A program made the position numbers and the translations under genes. Positions 9,955 to 18,588 of a DNA stretch of 64,000 nucleotides are shown here, one piece after another; position 1 is the first letter of the stretch, and the number at the start of each line of letters is the position of its first letter. The DNA comes from Pseudogemmobacter bohemicus (lineage in GTDB: Bacteria; Pseudomonadota; Alphaproteobacteria; Rhodobacterales; Rhodobacteraceae), in the NCBI RefSeq assembly GCF_003290025.1, contig NZ_QNHG01000003.1, forward strand, positions 460,460-524,459, written 5' to 3'. The notes beneath the pieces were generated by a model. That model saw only the letters and a program-made list of their open reading frames with translations. It had not been told where the DNA came from and ran no database searches.

Positions 9955-10377
9955 ATGACGAAACTAAGCTTCGGGTCGCACCCGTTCCTTCTTGGGTTCG
10001 AGCAGCTTGAACGGCTGGTCGAGCGCACCGCCAAAAGCGGCGAAGGATATCCCCCCTATAATATCGAGGCGGTGACCGAGAACGCCTACCGCATCACGCT
10101 GGCCGTGGCGGGGTTCCGCGAGGAAGATCTCGCGATCACGATCGAGGACCGGCAGCTGGTGATCCGTGGCCGGGTCTCGGATGGTGAGAACGGACAGGAG
10201 CGTGTTTTCCTGCATCGTGGTATCGCGTCGCGCGCTTTCCAGCGCAGTTTCGTGCTGGCCGATGGGGTGGACGTGGCGGGGGCGCATATGGAGCATGGGC
10301 TTTTGCATATCGATCTCAGACGTCAGGTGCCGGAGACCGTGGTGCAGACGATCAGGATCGGGCAGAGAAAGGGGTAA
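9955..10377 (+). CDS. Small heat-shock protein Hsp20 (IbpA-like)
   Basis: 140 residues. A short N-terminal arm (FLLGFEQLERLVERT) precedes the alpha-crystallin domain (about residues 37-125) with PPYNIEAVTENAYRITLAVAGF and LLHIDLRRQVPE, typical of the IbpA class in alphaproteobacteria. It binds unfolding proteins without ATP and hands them to DnaK/ClpB. The likely ribosome binding site is AAAAGGA about 12 bases before the ATG. A sigma-32-like promoter precedes it, and the DUF1150 gene follows after 4 bases, so the two form an operon. Confidence 0.95.
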   Translation: MTKLSFGSHPFLLGFEQLERLVERTAKSGEGYPPYNIEAVTENAYRITLAVAGFREEDLAITIEDRQLVIRGRVSDGENGQERVFLHRGIASRAFQRSFVLADGVDVAGAHMEHGLLHIDLRRQVPETVVQTIRIGQRKG

Positions 10378-10381
10378 GAAG

Positions 10382-10609
10382 ATGAATACGCCGTTTGAAG
10401 GATTCCCCGAGGGGAAAAGCCGCATCGTCTATGTCAGGCCGGTGGCGGTGGAAGATTTGCCCGAAGAAGTCCGCGCCCAGGTCGGCGATGCCGGCGTGAT
10501 CTATTCCGTCCATGCGGTGGACGGTCAGCGCCTGGCGCTGGTGGCGGATCGGGCGCTGGCATTCAACCTGGCGCGGGCGCATGATTTTGCGCCGATGTCG
10601 GTGCATTGA
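10382..10609 (+). CDS. DUF1150 family small protein
   Basis: 75 residues starting MNTPFEGF, 4 bases after the Hsp20 stop with GGGGTAAGAAG as ribosome binding site. The middle (RIVYVRPVAVEDLPEEV) and the C-terminus (LALVADRALAFNLARAHDF) match the DUF1150 family, which in Rhodobacterales and Rhizobiales commonly sits beside small heat-shock genes. The function is unknown; a stress-related role is inferred from the operon only. Confidence 0.88.
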   Translation: MNTPFEGFPEGKSRIVYVRPVAVEDLPEEVRAQVGDAGVIYSVHAVDGQRLALVADRALAFNLARAHDFAPMSVH

Positions 10610-10636
10610 AATCGGCGCTGTGCCTTTGGCCGGCCT

Positions 10637-10697
10637 GAGCGGGGGTGCTCCGCCCCCCGCACCCCCAGGGAGTATTTCTGTCAGGGGAATTGCAGGC
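10637..10697 (+). repeat. Dispersed intergenic repeat, full unit
   Basis: A G/C hairpin (gcgggg...ccccgc), then cacccccaggg, then agtatttctgtcaggggaattgc. The segment gggagtatttctgtcagggg is identical to part of 40268-40302, which is inside a coding sequence. It lies downstream of DUF1150 and just before the IS3 remnant. Confidence 0.75.
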
Positions 10698-11387
10698 AAG
10701 TGTGGACGAGGCCCGGTCTGAGCCGTGCCAACAGAGGTGGTTCGGCTTATCTGAACAGGTTCCGGGCGTTTTCCAAGTGTTTTTCCGCCTCGTTTAGGCC
10801 GCTGCGGGTTCGGGCATTGGCTGGTTGAAGCAGGCCTGATCGGGAGTTTTCCCGTCAAGCGATGAATGCGGACGGCGGGTGTTGTAGACGTTCAGATATC
10901 GGCCGATCTTCTTCCCGGGCCTCGGACACGCGGGCATAGGCCCGCAGGCAGACCTCCTCGTATTTGACGGTCCGCCAGAGGCGTTCGACGAAGACGTTGT
11001 CGCGCCAGGCGCCCTTGCCATCCATGCTGACCTTGATTTCGCGCGCAGCCAGCACCTTGATGAAGGTTGTCGAAGTGAACTGGCTGCCCTGGTCCGTATT
11101 GAAGATCTCGGGCTTGCCATGTCGCGCCAGCGCCTCTTCCACAGCTTCTATGCAAAAATCGGCTTCCAGCGTAATCGACACCCGCCATGCCAGGACGCGC
11201 CGCGTGAACCCGTCGAGCACGGCAGCGAGGCAGCGAGGCAGAGGAACACACGCGCCATCGGAATGTAGGTGATGTCCATTGCCCAGACCTGAGTGGGTCG
11301 GGTGACGGGCAGCTTCCTGAGCAGATAAGGGTAGATCTTGTACCCGGGTGCAGGTTTCGAAGTGTTCGGCCGGCGGTAAAGCGCCTT

Positions 11388-11420
11388 ACTCGCGGGTTCG
11401 CTCGAACCCGTGGCGCTTAC
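11388..11420. repeat. Palindromic mini-insert A within IS3 orfB
   Basis: Palindrome CGGGTTCG-CT-CGAACCCG (11393-11400 with 11403-11410) followed by TGGCGCTTAC. Related to the inserts at 11701 and 11773. Confidence 0.6.
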
Positions 11421-11700
11421 CCGCTCGCCCATACGTTTCATCAGCGTGGCAACCTGCAGCCGTCCAACCTTGAACCCTTGCCTCGAACCAGCAGCCCCTG
11501 CAACATCCGGCTTCCCGCGAACGGGAATTCCATGTGCAGCCTGTCGATCAGGGTCTCATCAGCTTCAGATCGGCATCCGAGGCTGGGCGGGGCTGGTAAC
11601 AGATACTGCTCCGGCTGATCCCCAGCACGATGGTATGGCGTCTGACGCTCAGCTTGGCGGTGGGATCGATCATCTTTTTGCGCTCGGCAATAGACCCCTG

Positions 11701-11729
11701 CTCGGCTCTCTCGAACCGGTGGCGTTCAC
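11701..11729. repeat. Palindromic mini-insert B within IS3 remnant
   Basis: CTCGGCTCT then CTCGAACCGGTGGCGTTCAC. It shares CTCGAACC and TGGCG with the other two copies; its palindrome is weaker. Confidence 0.5.
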
Positions 11730-11740
11730 CTCGCAATGCA

Positions 11741-12052
11741 TCGCGCGCCGGACAAAAAATCGTTCTCCAGCGCCTCAGCCATTGGCTCGAACCAATGGCG
11801 CCAACGGCTTCGGTCCCCGATCTTGGCGTGCAGGGTCTTCACAGCGATGGTCGGCTCCGGCTCGACCTTCGGAGCATCCCCGAACACCCAGGTCGCGCCC
11901 TCAAGCAGCTGGTCACGCCACTGCTTGATCTGGTTCGGATGCACATCGAAATCCTGCGCCAACTCGATCAGAGCCTTCTCGCCCTAGATCGCAGTAACTG
12001 CCACTTCCGCCTTGAATGCCGGGCTGTGGTTCCGGCCCGATCGTCTGCCCAT
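11741..12052 (-). pseudogene. IS3 transposase OrfA, interrupted by a stop codon
   Basis: From the ATG at 12052, with GAGGAGAAG as ribosome binding site, the frame reads MGRRSGRNHSPAFKAEVAV and then meets an in-frame TAG at 11984-11986. It continues as GEKALIELAQDFDVHPNQIKQW, the helix-turn-helix of IS3 OrfA. A 14-residue palindromic insertion (RSRWRHWFEPMAEA) precedes LENDFLSGA. Confidence 0.82.
11773..11805. repeat. Palindromic mini-insert C within IS3 orfA
   Basis: Palindrome CCATTGG-CTCGAA-CCAATGG (11779-11785 with 11792-11798), then CGCCAAC. It encodes the extra RSRWRHWFEPMAEA in OrfA. Confidence 0.6.
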
Positions 12053-12137
12053 GATCTTCTCCTCGCTCGCAGCATCATGCCGCTGTTGCTCGGAAAATCC
12101 ACTTATCCCGGGTGTTCAAATTTTCGCAGCCACCTCT

Positions 12138-12590
12138 GATGGCCGTCGAAGGGAACTGCCAACACCTGACCCCTTCACCGCGAAACCCATCGGAGGGGAC
12201 GTGATGACCAAACGGTTGATCGACCACGGGTAAGCCACGCGCAAAAAGCGGGATGCGATCCCGTGCCATCAATCCGGAACCCGGGATGCGGATCTCATCA
12301 AGGCCTTGTCGCCGAAAGTGGGTGACTGATCAGAGGCCGGATACATTTACGCAAGCCGGAAGGACATCCACGAAAATCTTGCAACAGCGGGGCGGGCCAT
12401 ACTTTTTTTGAAGGCCTGTTCCCGGGTCATGGGCTCAGAAACTCAGGTGGCCAGCAGCAGTGTGGCAAGGGCGGCGCGGGCAGAGGGAAAGGCGCAGCGA
12501 TAGCGATTTTCCGTAAAGCTGTTTGCCCGGCTGTGATGGGGCTTTGCGGCTGAACCGGGGCTGCTGCGGGGCTGTTCCCTGCACCTTTAC
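12138..12590. other. Intergenic stretch without recognisable gene
   Basis: These 453 bases between the IS3 end and the PAPS synthetase terminator have no convincing reading frame, RNA gene or repeat. The lower-quality coding signal and several stops suggest degenerate DNA linked to the mobile element, but I cannot name a source. Confidence 0.5.
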
Positions 12591-12598
12591 ATGGAAAA

Positions 12599-12637
12599 TG
12601 ACCCGGCCGGAAAAGGGTTACCTTTCCGGCCGGGTCA
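12599..12637 (-). terminator. Terminator of the PAPS synthetase gene
   Basis: Perfect 15-bp stem (12599-12613 with 12623-12637) and a 9-base loop, 16 bases beyond the stop. On the minus strand it is followed by TTTTCC. Confidence 0.85.
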
Positions 12638-12653
12638 TGGTCTGTTTCGATGC

Positions 12654-14360
12654 TTACGCCTTGATCAGGCCCATCGCCTCAAGTTTCAGGATCACCTGAT
12701 GCGCGCAGTGATCGACCTCTGCGCCTTCGGTATCCACCACCAGTTCGGCATGGGTCGGGGCTTCATAGGGATCCGAGATCCCGGTGAATTCCTTGATCTT
12801 GCCTTCGCGCGCCAGCTTGTAGAGGCCTTTGCGGTCGCGGCGTTCGCATTCCTCGACCGAGGTGGCGACATGCACCTCGATAAAGGCGCCGAAAGCCTCG
12901 ATCATCTCGCGTACGGCGCGGCGGGTGGCGGTATAGGGCGCGATCGGGGCGCAGATGGCGATGCCGCCATTCTTGGTGATTTCCGATGCGACATAGCCGA
13001 TGCGCTTGATATTGATATCGCGATGCTCTTTCGAGAAGCCGAGCTCGGACGAGAGGTGTTTACGCACCACGTCACCATCCAGCAGGGTGACCGGGCGGCC
13101 ACCCATCTCCATCAGCTTGACCATCAGCGCATTGGCGATGGTCGATTTACCCGATCCGGAAAGGCCGGTGAAGAACACGGTGAAGCCCTGTTTCGAACGC
13201 GGCGGCGAGGTGCGGCGCAGCTCTGTCACCACTTCGGGGAAGGAGAACCATTCCGGGATCTCGAGCCCCTCGCGCAGCCGGCGGCGCAGTTCGGTGCCGG
13301 AGATGTCGAGGACGGTCGCGCCCTCGGGCAGCTCATTGGCCGGGAAATACTGGGCTTTTTCCTGCACATAGACCATGTGTTTGAAATCGACCATCTCGAT
13401 GCCGACTTCTTCCTGGTGCTTTGCCACCAGCTCTTGCGCGGCATAGGGGTCGTAGAAATCCTTGCCCTGGGAGTTCTTGCCCGGGCCGGCATGGTCGCGG
13501 CCGACGATGAAATGGGTGCAGCCATGGTTCTTGCGGATGATCGCATGCCACAGCGCCTCACGCGGGCCGGCCATGCGCATCGCAAGGTTCAAAAGCGAAA
13601 GCTGCGTGGTCTGGGCCGGGTATTTGTCCAGCACCGCCTCATAGCAGCGCACGCGGGTGAAGTGATCCACATCGCCCGGCTTGGTCATGCCGACCACCGG
13701 ATGGATCAGCAGGTTGGCCTGGGCCTCGCGTGCGGCGCGGAAGGTCAGTTCCTGATGGGCGCGATGCAGCGGGTTGCGGGTCTGGAACGCGACAATCTTC
13801 CTCCAGCCCATCTTGCGGAAGAAGGCGCGCAGCTCATTCGGCGTGTCGCGGCGCGATTTGAAATCGTAATGCACCGGGGTCTGGATGCCGGTGATCGCAC
13901 CGCCCAGATAGACCGCGCCGGCGGTGTTGTGCAGGTAGTTCACCGCCGGATGGGCGAGGTCATCGGCCCCGAACACCTTCTCGGCCTCGTTCGCCTTGTT
14001 CGGCACCCATTTATCGGTGACCGACAGAATGGCAAGGATCACGCCTTCCTGGTCGCGCAGCGCGATGTCCTGGCCGGGTTCGACCCCTTCGGCGAATTTC
14101 TCGGACACATCCAGCGTGATCGGCATCGGGAAAAGCGTGCCGTCGGCGGTGCGCATAGTCTCGACAACGCCCTCGTAATCGGCCTGGCCCATGAACCCTT
14201 TCAGCGGGAAGAAGCCGCCATTCATCAGCAGTTCCAGGTCACAGGTCTGGCGCGGGCTCAGATCCCAGGAGGTCAGCGCCGCCGCCTCATGCTTGAGCTT
14301 TTGCGCGGAGTCGTAAGAGACGTAAAGCTCGGGGATCGGGGCAAGATTGGGGGACGACAT
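12654..14360 (-). CDS. Bifunctional sulfate adenylyltransferase/APS kinase (PAPS synthetase)
   Basis: 568 residues in two domains. Residues 1 to about 385 are ATP sulfurylase, with the nucleotide-binding QTRNPLHRAHQE and VGRDHAGPG. From about residue 390 the APS kinase domain begins with the P-loop FTGLSGSGKST and DGDVVRKHLSSELGFS. It converts sulfate and ATP to APS and then PAPS, for cysteine synthesis and sulfation. The fused ATP-sulfurylase-first arrangement differs from CysDN and is common in Rhodobacterales. Apparently monocistronic with its own terminator. Confidence 0.96.
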   Translation of the reverse strand: MSSPNLAPIPELYVSYDSAQKLKHEAAALTSWDLSPRQTCDLELLMNGGFFPLKGFMGQADYEGVVETMRTADGTLFPMPITLDVSEKFAEGVEPGQDIALRDQEGVILAILSVTDKWVPNKANEAEKVFGADDLAHPAVNYLHNTAGAVYLGGAITGIQTPVHYDFKSRRDTPNELRAFFRKMGWRKIVAFQTRNPLHRAHQELTFRAAREAQANLLIHPVVGMTKPGDVDHFTRVRCYEAVLDKYPAQTTQLSLLNLAMRMAGPREALWHAIIRKNHGCTHFIVGRDHAGPGKNSQGKDFYDPYAAQELVAKHQEEVGIEMVDFKHMVYVQEKAQYFPANELPEGATVLDISGTELRRRLREGLEIPEWFSFPEVVTELRRTSPPRSKQGFTVFFTGLSGSGKSTIANALMVKLMEMGGRPVTLLDGDVVRKHLSSELGFSKEHRDINIKRIGYVASEITKNGGIAICAPIAPYTATRRAVREMIEAFGAFIEVHVATSVEECERRDRKGLYKLAREGKIKEFTGISDPYEAPTHAELVVDTEGAEVDHCAHQVILKLEAMGLIKA

Positions 14361-14562
14361 AAGGGCTGCCTTCTGTTCCTTGACGACCTGCGGGGAGGGG
14401 CCCCGCGGCGGATTGCGGACGTGTTCGGCGCGGGCTTAAACCGCGATTATGACGAAATTCAAGCCAAAGACCGGTTTCCAGGCGGGAATAAGCACAATTA
14501 TCGCGGCTCGGGCCCGGTGTTGGACCACAATTCGCGATGGGTGCCTTTGTGTGGACCTTCCT

Positions 14563-14580
14563 CCCCGGCTTTTGCCGGGG
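14563..14580 (-). terminator. G/C hairpin after the redoxin-oxygenase gene
   Basis: Stem CCCCGGC/GCCGGGG with a 4-base loop, 3 bases beyond the stop at 14584. There is no T-run on the minus strand, so it may act with Rho or only protect the 3' end. Confidence 0.45.
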
Positions 14581-14583
14581 TGC

Positions 14584-15786
14584 TCAGCCGCCGTCAGATA
14601 TGGCCGGAGCCGCGGCAACGATGCTGGACAGATTGGCCTCGCGGATTTTGGCCGCCGTGTCGTCATAGACGAAGGGCAGGAACGCATAGCGCCGGCCGCG
14701 CGTGACCGGCGAGACCCGGTGCAGGAGCGAGCAGGAAAACACCACCGCGCCGCCGGGCGGCGCCTTCAGCCCCTCTGGTCCATATTCGGGAAAGCTCACC
14801 TCGCCGCCGTCGAAATCGGCATTGAGGTTGATCGAGATGGCAAAGCGGCGATGCGCGGTCCCCGAGGTGGTATTGTCGCGATGGGCGCTGAAATGCCCGC
14901 CCTCGGCGGCGTCGTAGCAAGAGACGATATAGCGCTCCATCCGGGTGGCGTGAAACTGGTGGACCTTGCGGATCTCGGGCAGGACGCGGCGGGTGATGGC
15001 GCTTTGAATGCGGGCGATCATCGCCTGGTCGGTGATGTCGCAGTCACGCCGCGATTTGAAGCGCAGATCGTTGATGCCCACCGTCTTGCCGCCGATCTGG
15101 CGCATGGTGCCGGAAAGCTCGCCGCCCCCGGCCTCATAGCGGGCGATCAGGTTTTCGCAAAGATCGGGTTCAAAAACGCGGGGCAGGCACAGAACCGGCG
15201 CCTGGAGGCGCATGCCGGCGAAGCGGTCCGGCGCGGGCTGGCTTTCCAGCAGTGAAATGACGCGCGCAATGTCAGAGCCGTCCTGCTCGAAGGGGATGAC
15301 CCCGATCATCCGCATGGTCGGATCCATCAGCGCCCAAAGCGGCCGCAGCCCCTGGCCGGGCTGGGCGGATTCGCGCGGGGTGACGCCATAAAGGCGCGCG
15401 GCGCTCAGCGCGTTGTCCCACAGAAAGCGGTAGCCGGGCAGGCGGTTCTGCAACCGCCCCTCCTGGTCGCGCGGATCGGCGCTGATCCCGAAAAAGGCGG
15501 CGAAACCGTCGTTGAAAAGGTCAGGCCGTGCCAGGACCGCCTGCATGCGCGGTGCGAAATGCGGGCCGGAGGCGCTGACGAAGAAGCATAAGAGCAGATA
15601 GCGCCCGGCAGTCGTATCAAGCGCATAGGTGGGCGTCGACGGCGCGGGCAGGGTGAACCAGGGGGCGGGTTCGCCCGGCGTAAGCTGAAGATAGGAAAAC
15701 AAGGGAGGCCTTCGGTCGGGAAATGGATCAGAGCGCAATTTGCGGGCGAGGACCAGCAGCGTGACCCAAAGCCTTGCCCTGACCAA
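14584..15786 (-). CDS. Redoxin-like domain fused to 2-oxoglutarate/Fe(II) oxygenase
   Basis: 400 residues if started at the ATG at 15786; an in-frame TTG at 15702 would remove 28 basic residues and begin LFSYLQLTPGEPAPWF, which better fits a redoxin start. The N-terminal half resembles a peroxiredoxin fold (TAGRYLLLCFFVSA then a FGISADPRD region), but the usual peroxidatic Cys position reads SGPHFAP, with no Cys. The C-terminal half is a prolyl-4-hydroxylase-type oxygenase, with iron ligands H302 and D304 (AHRDNT) and H356 (LLHRVSP) and a 2-oxoglutarate Arg in TRGRRYAF. It probably hydroxylates a protein or small molecule; the redoxin part may be a binding module. Confidence 0.82.
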   Translation of the reverse strand: MVRARLWVTLLVLARKLRSDPFPDRRPPLFSYLQLTPGEPAPWFTLPAPSTPTYALDTTAGRYLLLCFFVSASGPHFAPRMQAVLARPDLFNDGFAAFFGISADPRDQEGRLQNRLPGYRFLWDNALSAARLYGVTPRESAQPGQGLRPLWALMDPTMRMIGVIPFEQDGSDIARVISLLESQPAPDRFAGMRLQAPVLCLPRVFEPDLCENLIARYEAGGGELSGTMRQIGGKTVGINDLRFKSRRDCDITDQAMIARIQSAITRRVLPEIRKVHQFHATRMERYIVSCYDAAEGGHFSAHRDNTTSGTAHRRFAISINLNADFDGGEVSFPEYGPEGLKAPPGGAVVFSCSLLHRVSPVTRGRRYAFLPFVYDDTAAKIREANLSSIVAAAPAISDGG

Positions 15787-15816
15787 ATCACAAAGGCCTG
15801 AACAGATGGGTTAATT

Positions 15817-15851
15817 TTCCGCCTGTCGCATTCTGGGCGCGACAGGCGGAA
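15817..15851 (-). terminator. Strong hairpin after trxB
   Basis: 13-bp stem (15817-15829 with 15839-15851, TTCCGCCTGTCGC and its complement), 7 bases beyond the trxB stop. The tail on the minus strand is AAAATTAA rather than a T-run, so intrinsic termination is uncertain. Confidence 0.55.
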
Positions 15852-15857
15852 GGGGAT

Positions 15858-16799
15858 TCAGGGCTGTTCGGCCAGCCAGCGCTCGGCATCGAGCGCCGCC
15901 ATGCAGCCCATGCCGGCCGAGGTCACCGCCTGGCGGTAGACGTGATCCGTCAGATCTCCGGCGGCGAAAACGCCGGGGATCGAAGTGCGGGTGGTGCCGG
16001 GTTCGACCTTCACATAGCCGCCGTGATGCAGCTCCAGCTGGTCTCTGACCAGCTCGGACGAAGGCGCATGGCCGATGGCAACGAAGAAGCCCGCGACCGG
16101 CAGATCATGGGTGGCGCCGCTTTTCAGATTGGAAACCCGCACCGCCTCGACCCCCAGAGGGCTTTCGGCGCCGAGAACTTCGGTCACTTCGCTGTCCCAG
16201 ATCACCTCGACCTTCGGGTGTCTGAACAGCCGCTCCTGCAGGATCTTTTCGGCGCGGAGCGAATCGCGGCGATGGATCAGCGTCACCTTGTTTGCGAAAT
16301 TGGTCAGGAACAGCGCCTCTTCAACCGCCGTATTGCCGCCACCGATCACCGCGACATCCTTGCCGCGATAGAAAAAGCCGTCGCAGGTGGCGCAGGCCGA
16401 AACGCCGAAACCCTTGAATTTCTCTTCGGAGGGCAGACCCAGCCATTTCGCCTGGGCGCCGGTCGCCAGGATCACCGCATCCGCCGTATAGGTGGTGCCG
16501 CTGTCGGCCACCGCCGTGAAGGGGCGTTTCGACAGATCCAGCGCGGTGATGTAATCGGCGATGATCTCGGCGCCCATCTCGCGGGCATGTTCTTCCATCC
16601 CGACCATCAGCTCGGGGCCCTGGACGGTTTTCAGCCCGGGCCAGTTCTCGACATCGGTGGTGATGGTCAGCTGGCCGCCGGGTTGCAGGCCCTGGATCAG
16701 CAAGGGTTGCAGCATGGCGCGTGCGGCATAGACCGCCGCCGTATAGCCCGCCGGGCCGGAGCCGATGATCAGAACTTTGGTATGCCGCGTGTCAGCCAT
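15858..16799 (-). CDS. trxB: Thioredoxin-disulfide reductase
   Basis: 313 residues from the ATG at 16799, preceded by GGGAAGGAC; longer frames upstream run through the divergent promoter region and are unlikely. It has FAD-binding [16 protein letters not shown], the redox motif C136-A-T-C139 in [14 protein letters not shown]-binding [13 protein letters not shown] and C-terminal [22 protein letters not shown]. It reduces thioredoxin with NADPH in the cytoplasm. Divergent from the AsnC-type regulator at 17069. Confidence 0.98.
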   Translation of the reverse strand: MADTRHTKVLIIGSGPAGYTAAVYAARAMLQPLLIQGLQPGGQLTITTDVENWPGLKTVQGPELMVGMEEHAREMGAEIIADYITALDLSKRPFTAVADSGTTYTADAVILATGAQAKWLGLPSEEKFKGFGVSACATCDGFFYRGKDVAVIGGGNTAVEEALFLTNFANKVTLIHRRDSLRAEKILQERLFRHPKVEVIWDSEVTEVLGAESPLGVEAVRVSNLKSGATHDLPVAGFFVAIGHAPSSELVRDQLELHHGGYVKVEPGTTRTSIPGVFAAGDLTDHVYRQAVTSAGMGCMAALDAERWLAEQP

Positions 16800-17068
16800 G
16801 TCGGTCCTTCCCCGCCACCCCAATCCCGGGTGGCCCTGATATCCGTATCGGGCGCAGCCGACGCCCGGGCCGCGCATTCCCGCTGGATATAGTCAAGCCG
16901 GGCCGTCGCCGGAAGCCCCCCACTATCCGCAGGGGCTGCATGCCCGGAATTGCGGCTATGCGTGTCCCGCCCCGCAATGCAGCGCTTGTTGTTGGCACTG
17001 ACATTGAAACATTGTTGCGCAAAAACGGGCAAAAGCCTATGGAGACGGCAGAAGTTAAGGAGTCACCC

Positions 17069-17569
17069 ATGGCGAGCCACAAGCTTGACGAAACCGACCG
17101 GCAGATCCTGGCGGAACTGCAGTCCGATGGCCGGATGACGAATGTCGAGCTGGCAAGCCGCGTGGGGATCTCGGCGCCGCCCTGTCTGCGCCGCGTGCGC
17201 ACCCTGGAAGAGCAGGGCTATATCACCGGCTATCACGCCGATATCGACGCCCGCGCGCTTGGTTTTGAGGTTTCGGTTTTCGCGATGGTGCGGTTGTCGA
17301 GCCAGGCAGAATCGGATCTCTCGGCCTTTGAGGAACGCTGCCGCGCCTGGCCGCTGGTGCGTGAATGCCATATGCTGAACGGCGAGATCGACTTCATCCT
17401 GAAATGTGTCTCGCCCGATCTCTCGACCTTCCAGACCTTTCTGACCTCGGATCTGTTGACGGCGCCGAATGTGGCCAATGTCAAAACCAGCCTGGTGATC
17501 CGCAATGCCAAGGACGAGCCGGGCGTGCCTTTCGGCGTGCTGGAGGCGCGGCTGGCCCGCAACGCCTGA
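17069..17569 (+). CDS. Lrp/AsnC family transcriptional regulator
   Basis: 166 residues from the ATG at 17069, with AAGGAG 7 bases upstream; an upstream in-frame extension would cross the trxB promoter region. N-terminal winged HTH (DRQILAELQSDGRMTNVELASRVGISAPPCLRRVRTLEE is the recognition block, residues about 8-46) and C-terminal RAM ligand domain (SVFAMVRLSSQ). A feast/famine regulator that senses an amino acid. It may also control the divergent trxB, but only the arrangement suggests this. Confidence 0.92.
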   Translation: MASHKLDETDRQILAELQSDGRMTNVELASRVGISAPPCLRRVRTLEEQGYITGYHADIDARALGFEVSVFAMVRLSSQAESDLSAFEERCRAWPLVRECHMLNGEIDFILKCVSPDLSTFQTFLTSDLLTAPNVANVKTSLVIRNAKDEPGVPFGVLEARLARNA

Positions 17570-17570
17570 T

Positions 17571-17611
17571 CTGATGCGCCCCTTTGTAGGGGCGGGATCA
17601 GTACAATTTTT
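17571..17611 (+). terminator. Terminator of the AsnC-type regulator
   Basis: Stem CGCCCC/GGGGCG (17577-17582 with 17589-17594) flanked by CTGAT/GATCAG, then ATTTTT (17606-17611). Confidence 0.8.
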
Positions 17612-18123
17612 CGGTTATTAAGGGAACCGGCGACAGCCTGCCGGGTTGATCCGGTATCCCGTCCATAAGGCACAGACGCTGGCAGAAAGCTGCGTCGTCG
17701 CTGATCGGGGCGAGGGCTGGCTGGCGCTCAATACTGGCGCTGAAATGAGAAACGGCCCCGTATTCTGTGCCAGAGGAGCACCGGGGCCGTTCTTACTCAC
17801 CGCGTCTCCCGTATCGTGAGCGGCGACCGGGAGAGATCCGAACTCGCTGTGTCGGTGCGCCGTATCGTTGGCTGTGACCGTTTCGCGTTCCGGATCATAG
17901 TCAGGGACATAGACCTGCCACCATTCGTGCGCTGGTTGCGTTCTCTTGTCAAACATTTGCCGTTGTTGCCTTGGGTTTGCGGCAACAGTCCGGCTTCGGT
18001 TGGATCATTGTTTCGATTTTACCGATTTCAGGCCGGCGTGACCGTCGTAATTCTGGCCTGAGAGAGGCGCTGGCCCGTTTTGGGGCCTGATCCCCGCCTC
18101 CCCGATTCGTGCTTAACGTGCGT
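17612..18123. other. Intergenic stretch with weak small ORFs and one hairpin
   Basis: This 512-base stretch holds two overlapping minus-strand frames. The first, 17618-17956, begins MFDKRTQPAHEWWQVYVPDYD and looks protein-like at its start. The second, 17797-17985, has its stop (17797-17799) 5 bases before a 10-bp hairpin (17751-17760 with 17782-17791) that could be a terminator. I cannot choose between them, and neither has a strong ribosome binding site. Nothing else is recognisable. Confidence 0.35.
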
Positions 18124-18360
18124 TCAGCGGGCAGCGAGACCGCCCGGAGTGCCGCTGCGGCGAAACAATGGGGTGGTCGGACGATGCGAGCCGCCGCTGA
18201 TCACCTCGATCGCTTTCTTTTCCTTTGCGGCCTTTCCGGCGCGCATCCAGGGGAAGGCCGGCAGCGGTTCGCCCGACGTCGCGAGGACGCTTCTCAGCCA
18301 GCGACGTTCTATCCTGGCTTCCGGGGATTCGGCTTTCTGCGACGTGAATTTGCTGGCCAT
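18124..18360 (-). CDS. Small basic protein, unknown
   Basis: 78 residues from the ATG at 18360, chosen because GAGGAG lies 6 bases upstream, one of the best ribosome binding sites in the window. The sequence begins MASKFTSQKAESPEARIERRWLRSVLAT and stays basic, with no membrane segment or Cys pair. I recognise no named family; the conserved-looking block PEARIERRWLRSVL suggests a real Rhodobacteraceae small protein. The last 25 residues look like low-complexity readthrough, so the true protein may vary at its end. Confidence 0.6.
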   Translation of the reverse strand: MASKFTSQKAESPEARIERRWLRSVLATSGEPLPAFPWMRAGKAAKEKKAIEVISGGSHRPTTPLFRRSGTPGGLAAR

Positions 18361-18588
18361 TCTGCTCTCCTCGTTACGGCACGCTTCCCGGGCCTGTTCC
18401 TGCATCTCTGCCGCGAATGCCGGCTTTGCCCGGTTCGTCTTCGCGTCGTACAGGCAGAATCGCCGAACAATGCGGCGTTGTTTTGGCCGATTGGTGCGGG
18501 AATGTGGTTATTTCCAGGCGAGGTATAATGACAACCAGGGGTCTCGATTGTTTCCAAAACATCGCAACCGCAGATGGGGAAACCGGGT

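Larger units (their letters stand above)
10794..11740 (-). pseudogene. IS3 transposase OrfB (DDE integrase), frameshifted
   Basis: Recognisable pieces in order are AERKKMIDPTAKLSVRR, ALYRRPNTSKPAPGYK, VWAMDITYIPMA (first catalytic Asp), NTDQGSQFTS (second Asp), VFVERLWRTVKYEEV (catalytic Glu region) and YNTRRPHSSLDGKTPDQA before the TAA at 10796. They fall in different frames, with shifts near 11.23 and 10.92 kb, so no active transposase can be made. An extra segment of 12-13 residues is inserted after KRMG near 11.40 kb. Confidence 0.88.
10732..12137 (-). mobile_element. Decayed IS3-family insertion sequence
   Basis: The element is bounded by CAGAGGTGG (10732-10740) and its inverted copy CCACCTCTG (12129-12137); the imperfect terminal repeats extend inward for about 25 bases. 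It carries the remains of orfA (HTH protein) and orfB (DDE integrase), both on the minus strand and both broken. I could not see an unambiguous target duplication. The element is about 1.4 kb, larger than expected for the parts present because of three small insertions. Confidence 0.85.

Noticed and set aside
11393-11410. tRNA-like T-arm (GGTTCGAG) in the IS3 remnant
   Set aside because: No acceptor stem, anticodon arm or CCA context can be drawn around it; it is part of the palindromic mini-insert.
12591-14705. 704-residue open frame on the plus strand
   Set aside because: Antisense to the PAPS synthetase gene, whose domains are complete. No family signature in the plus-strand product.
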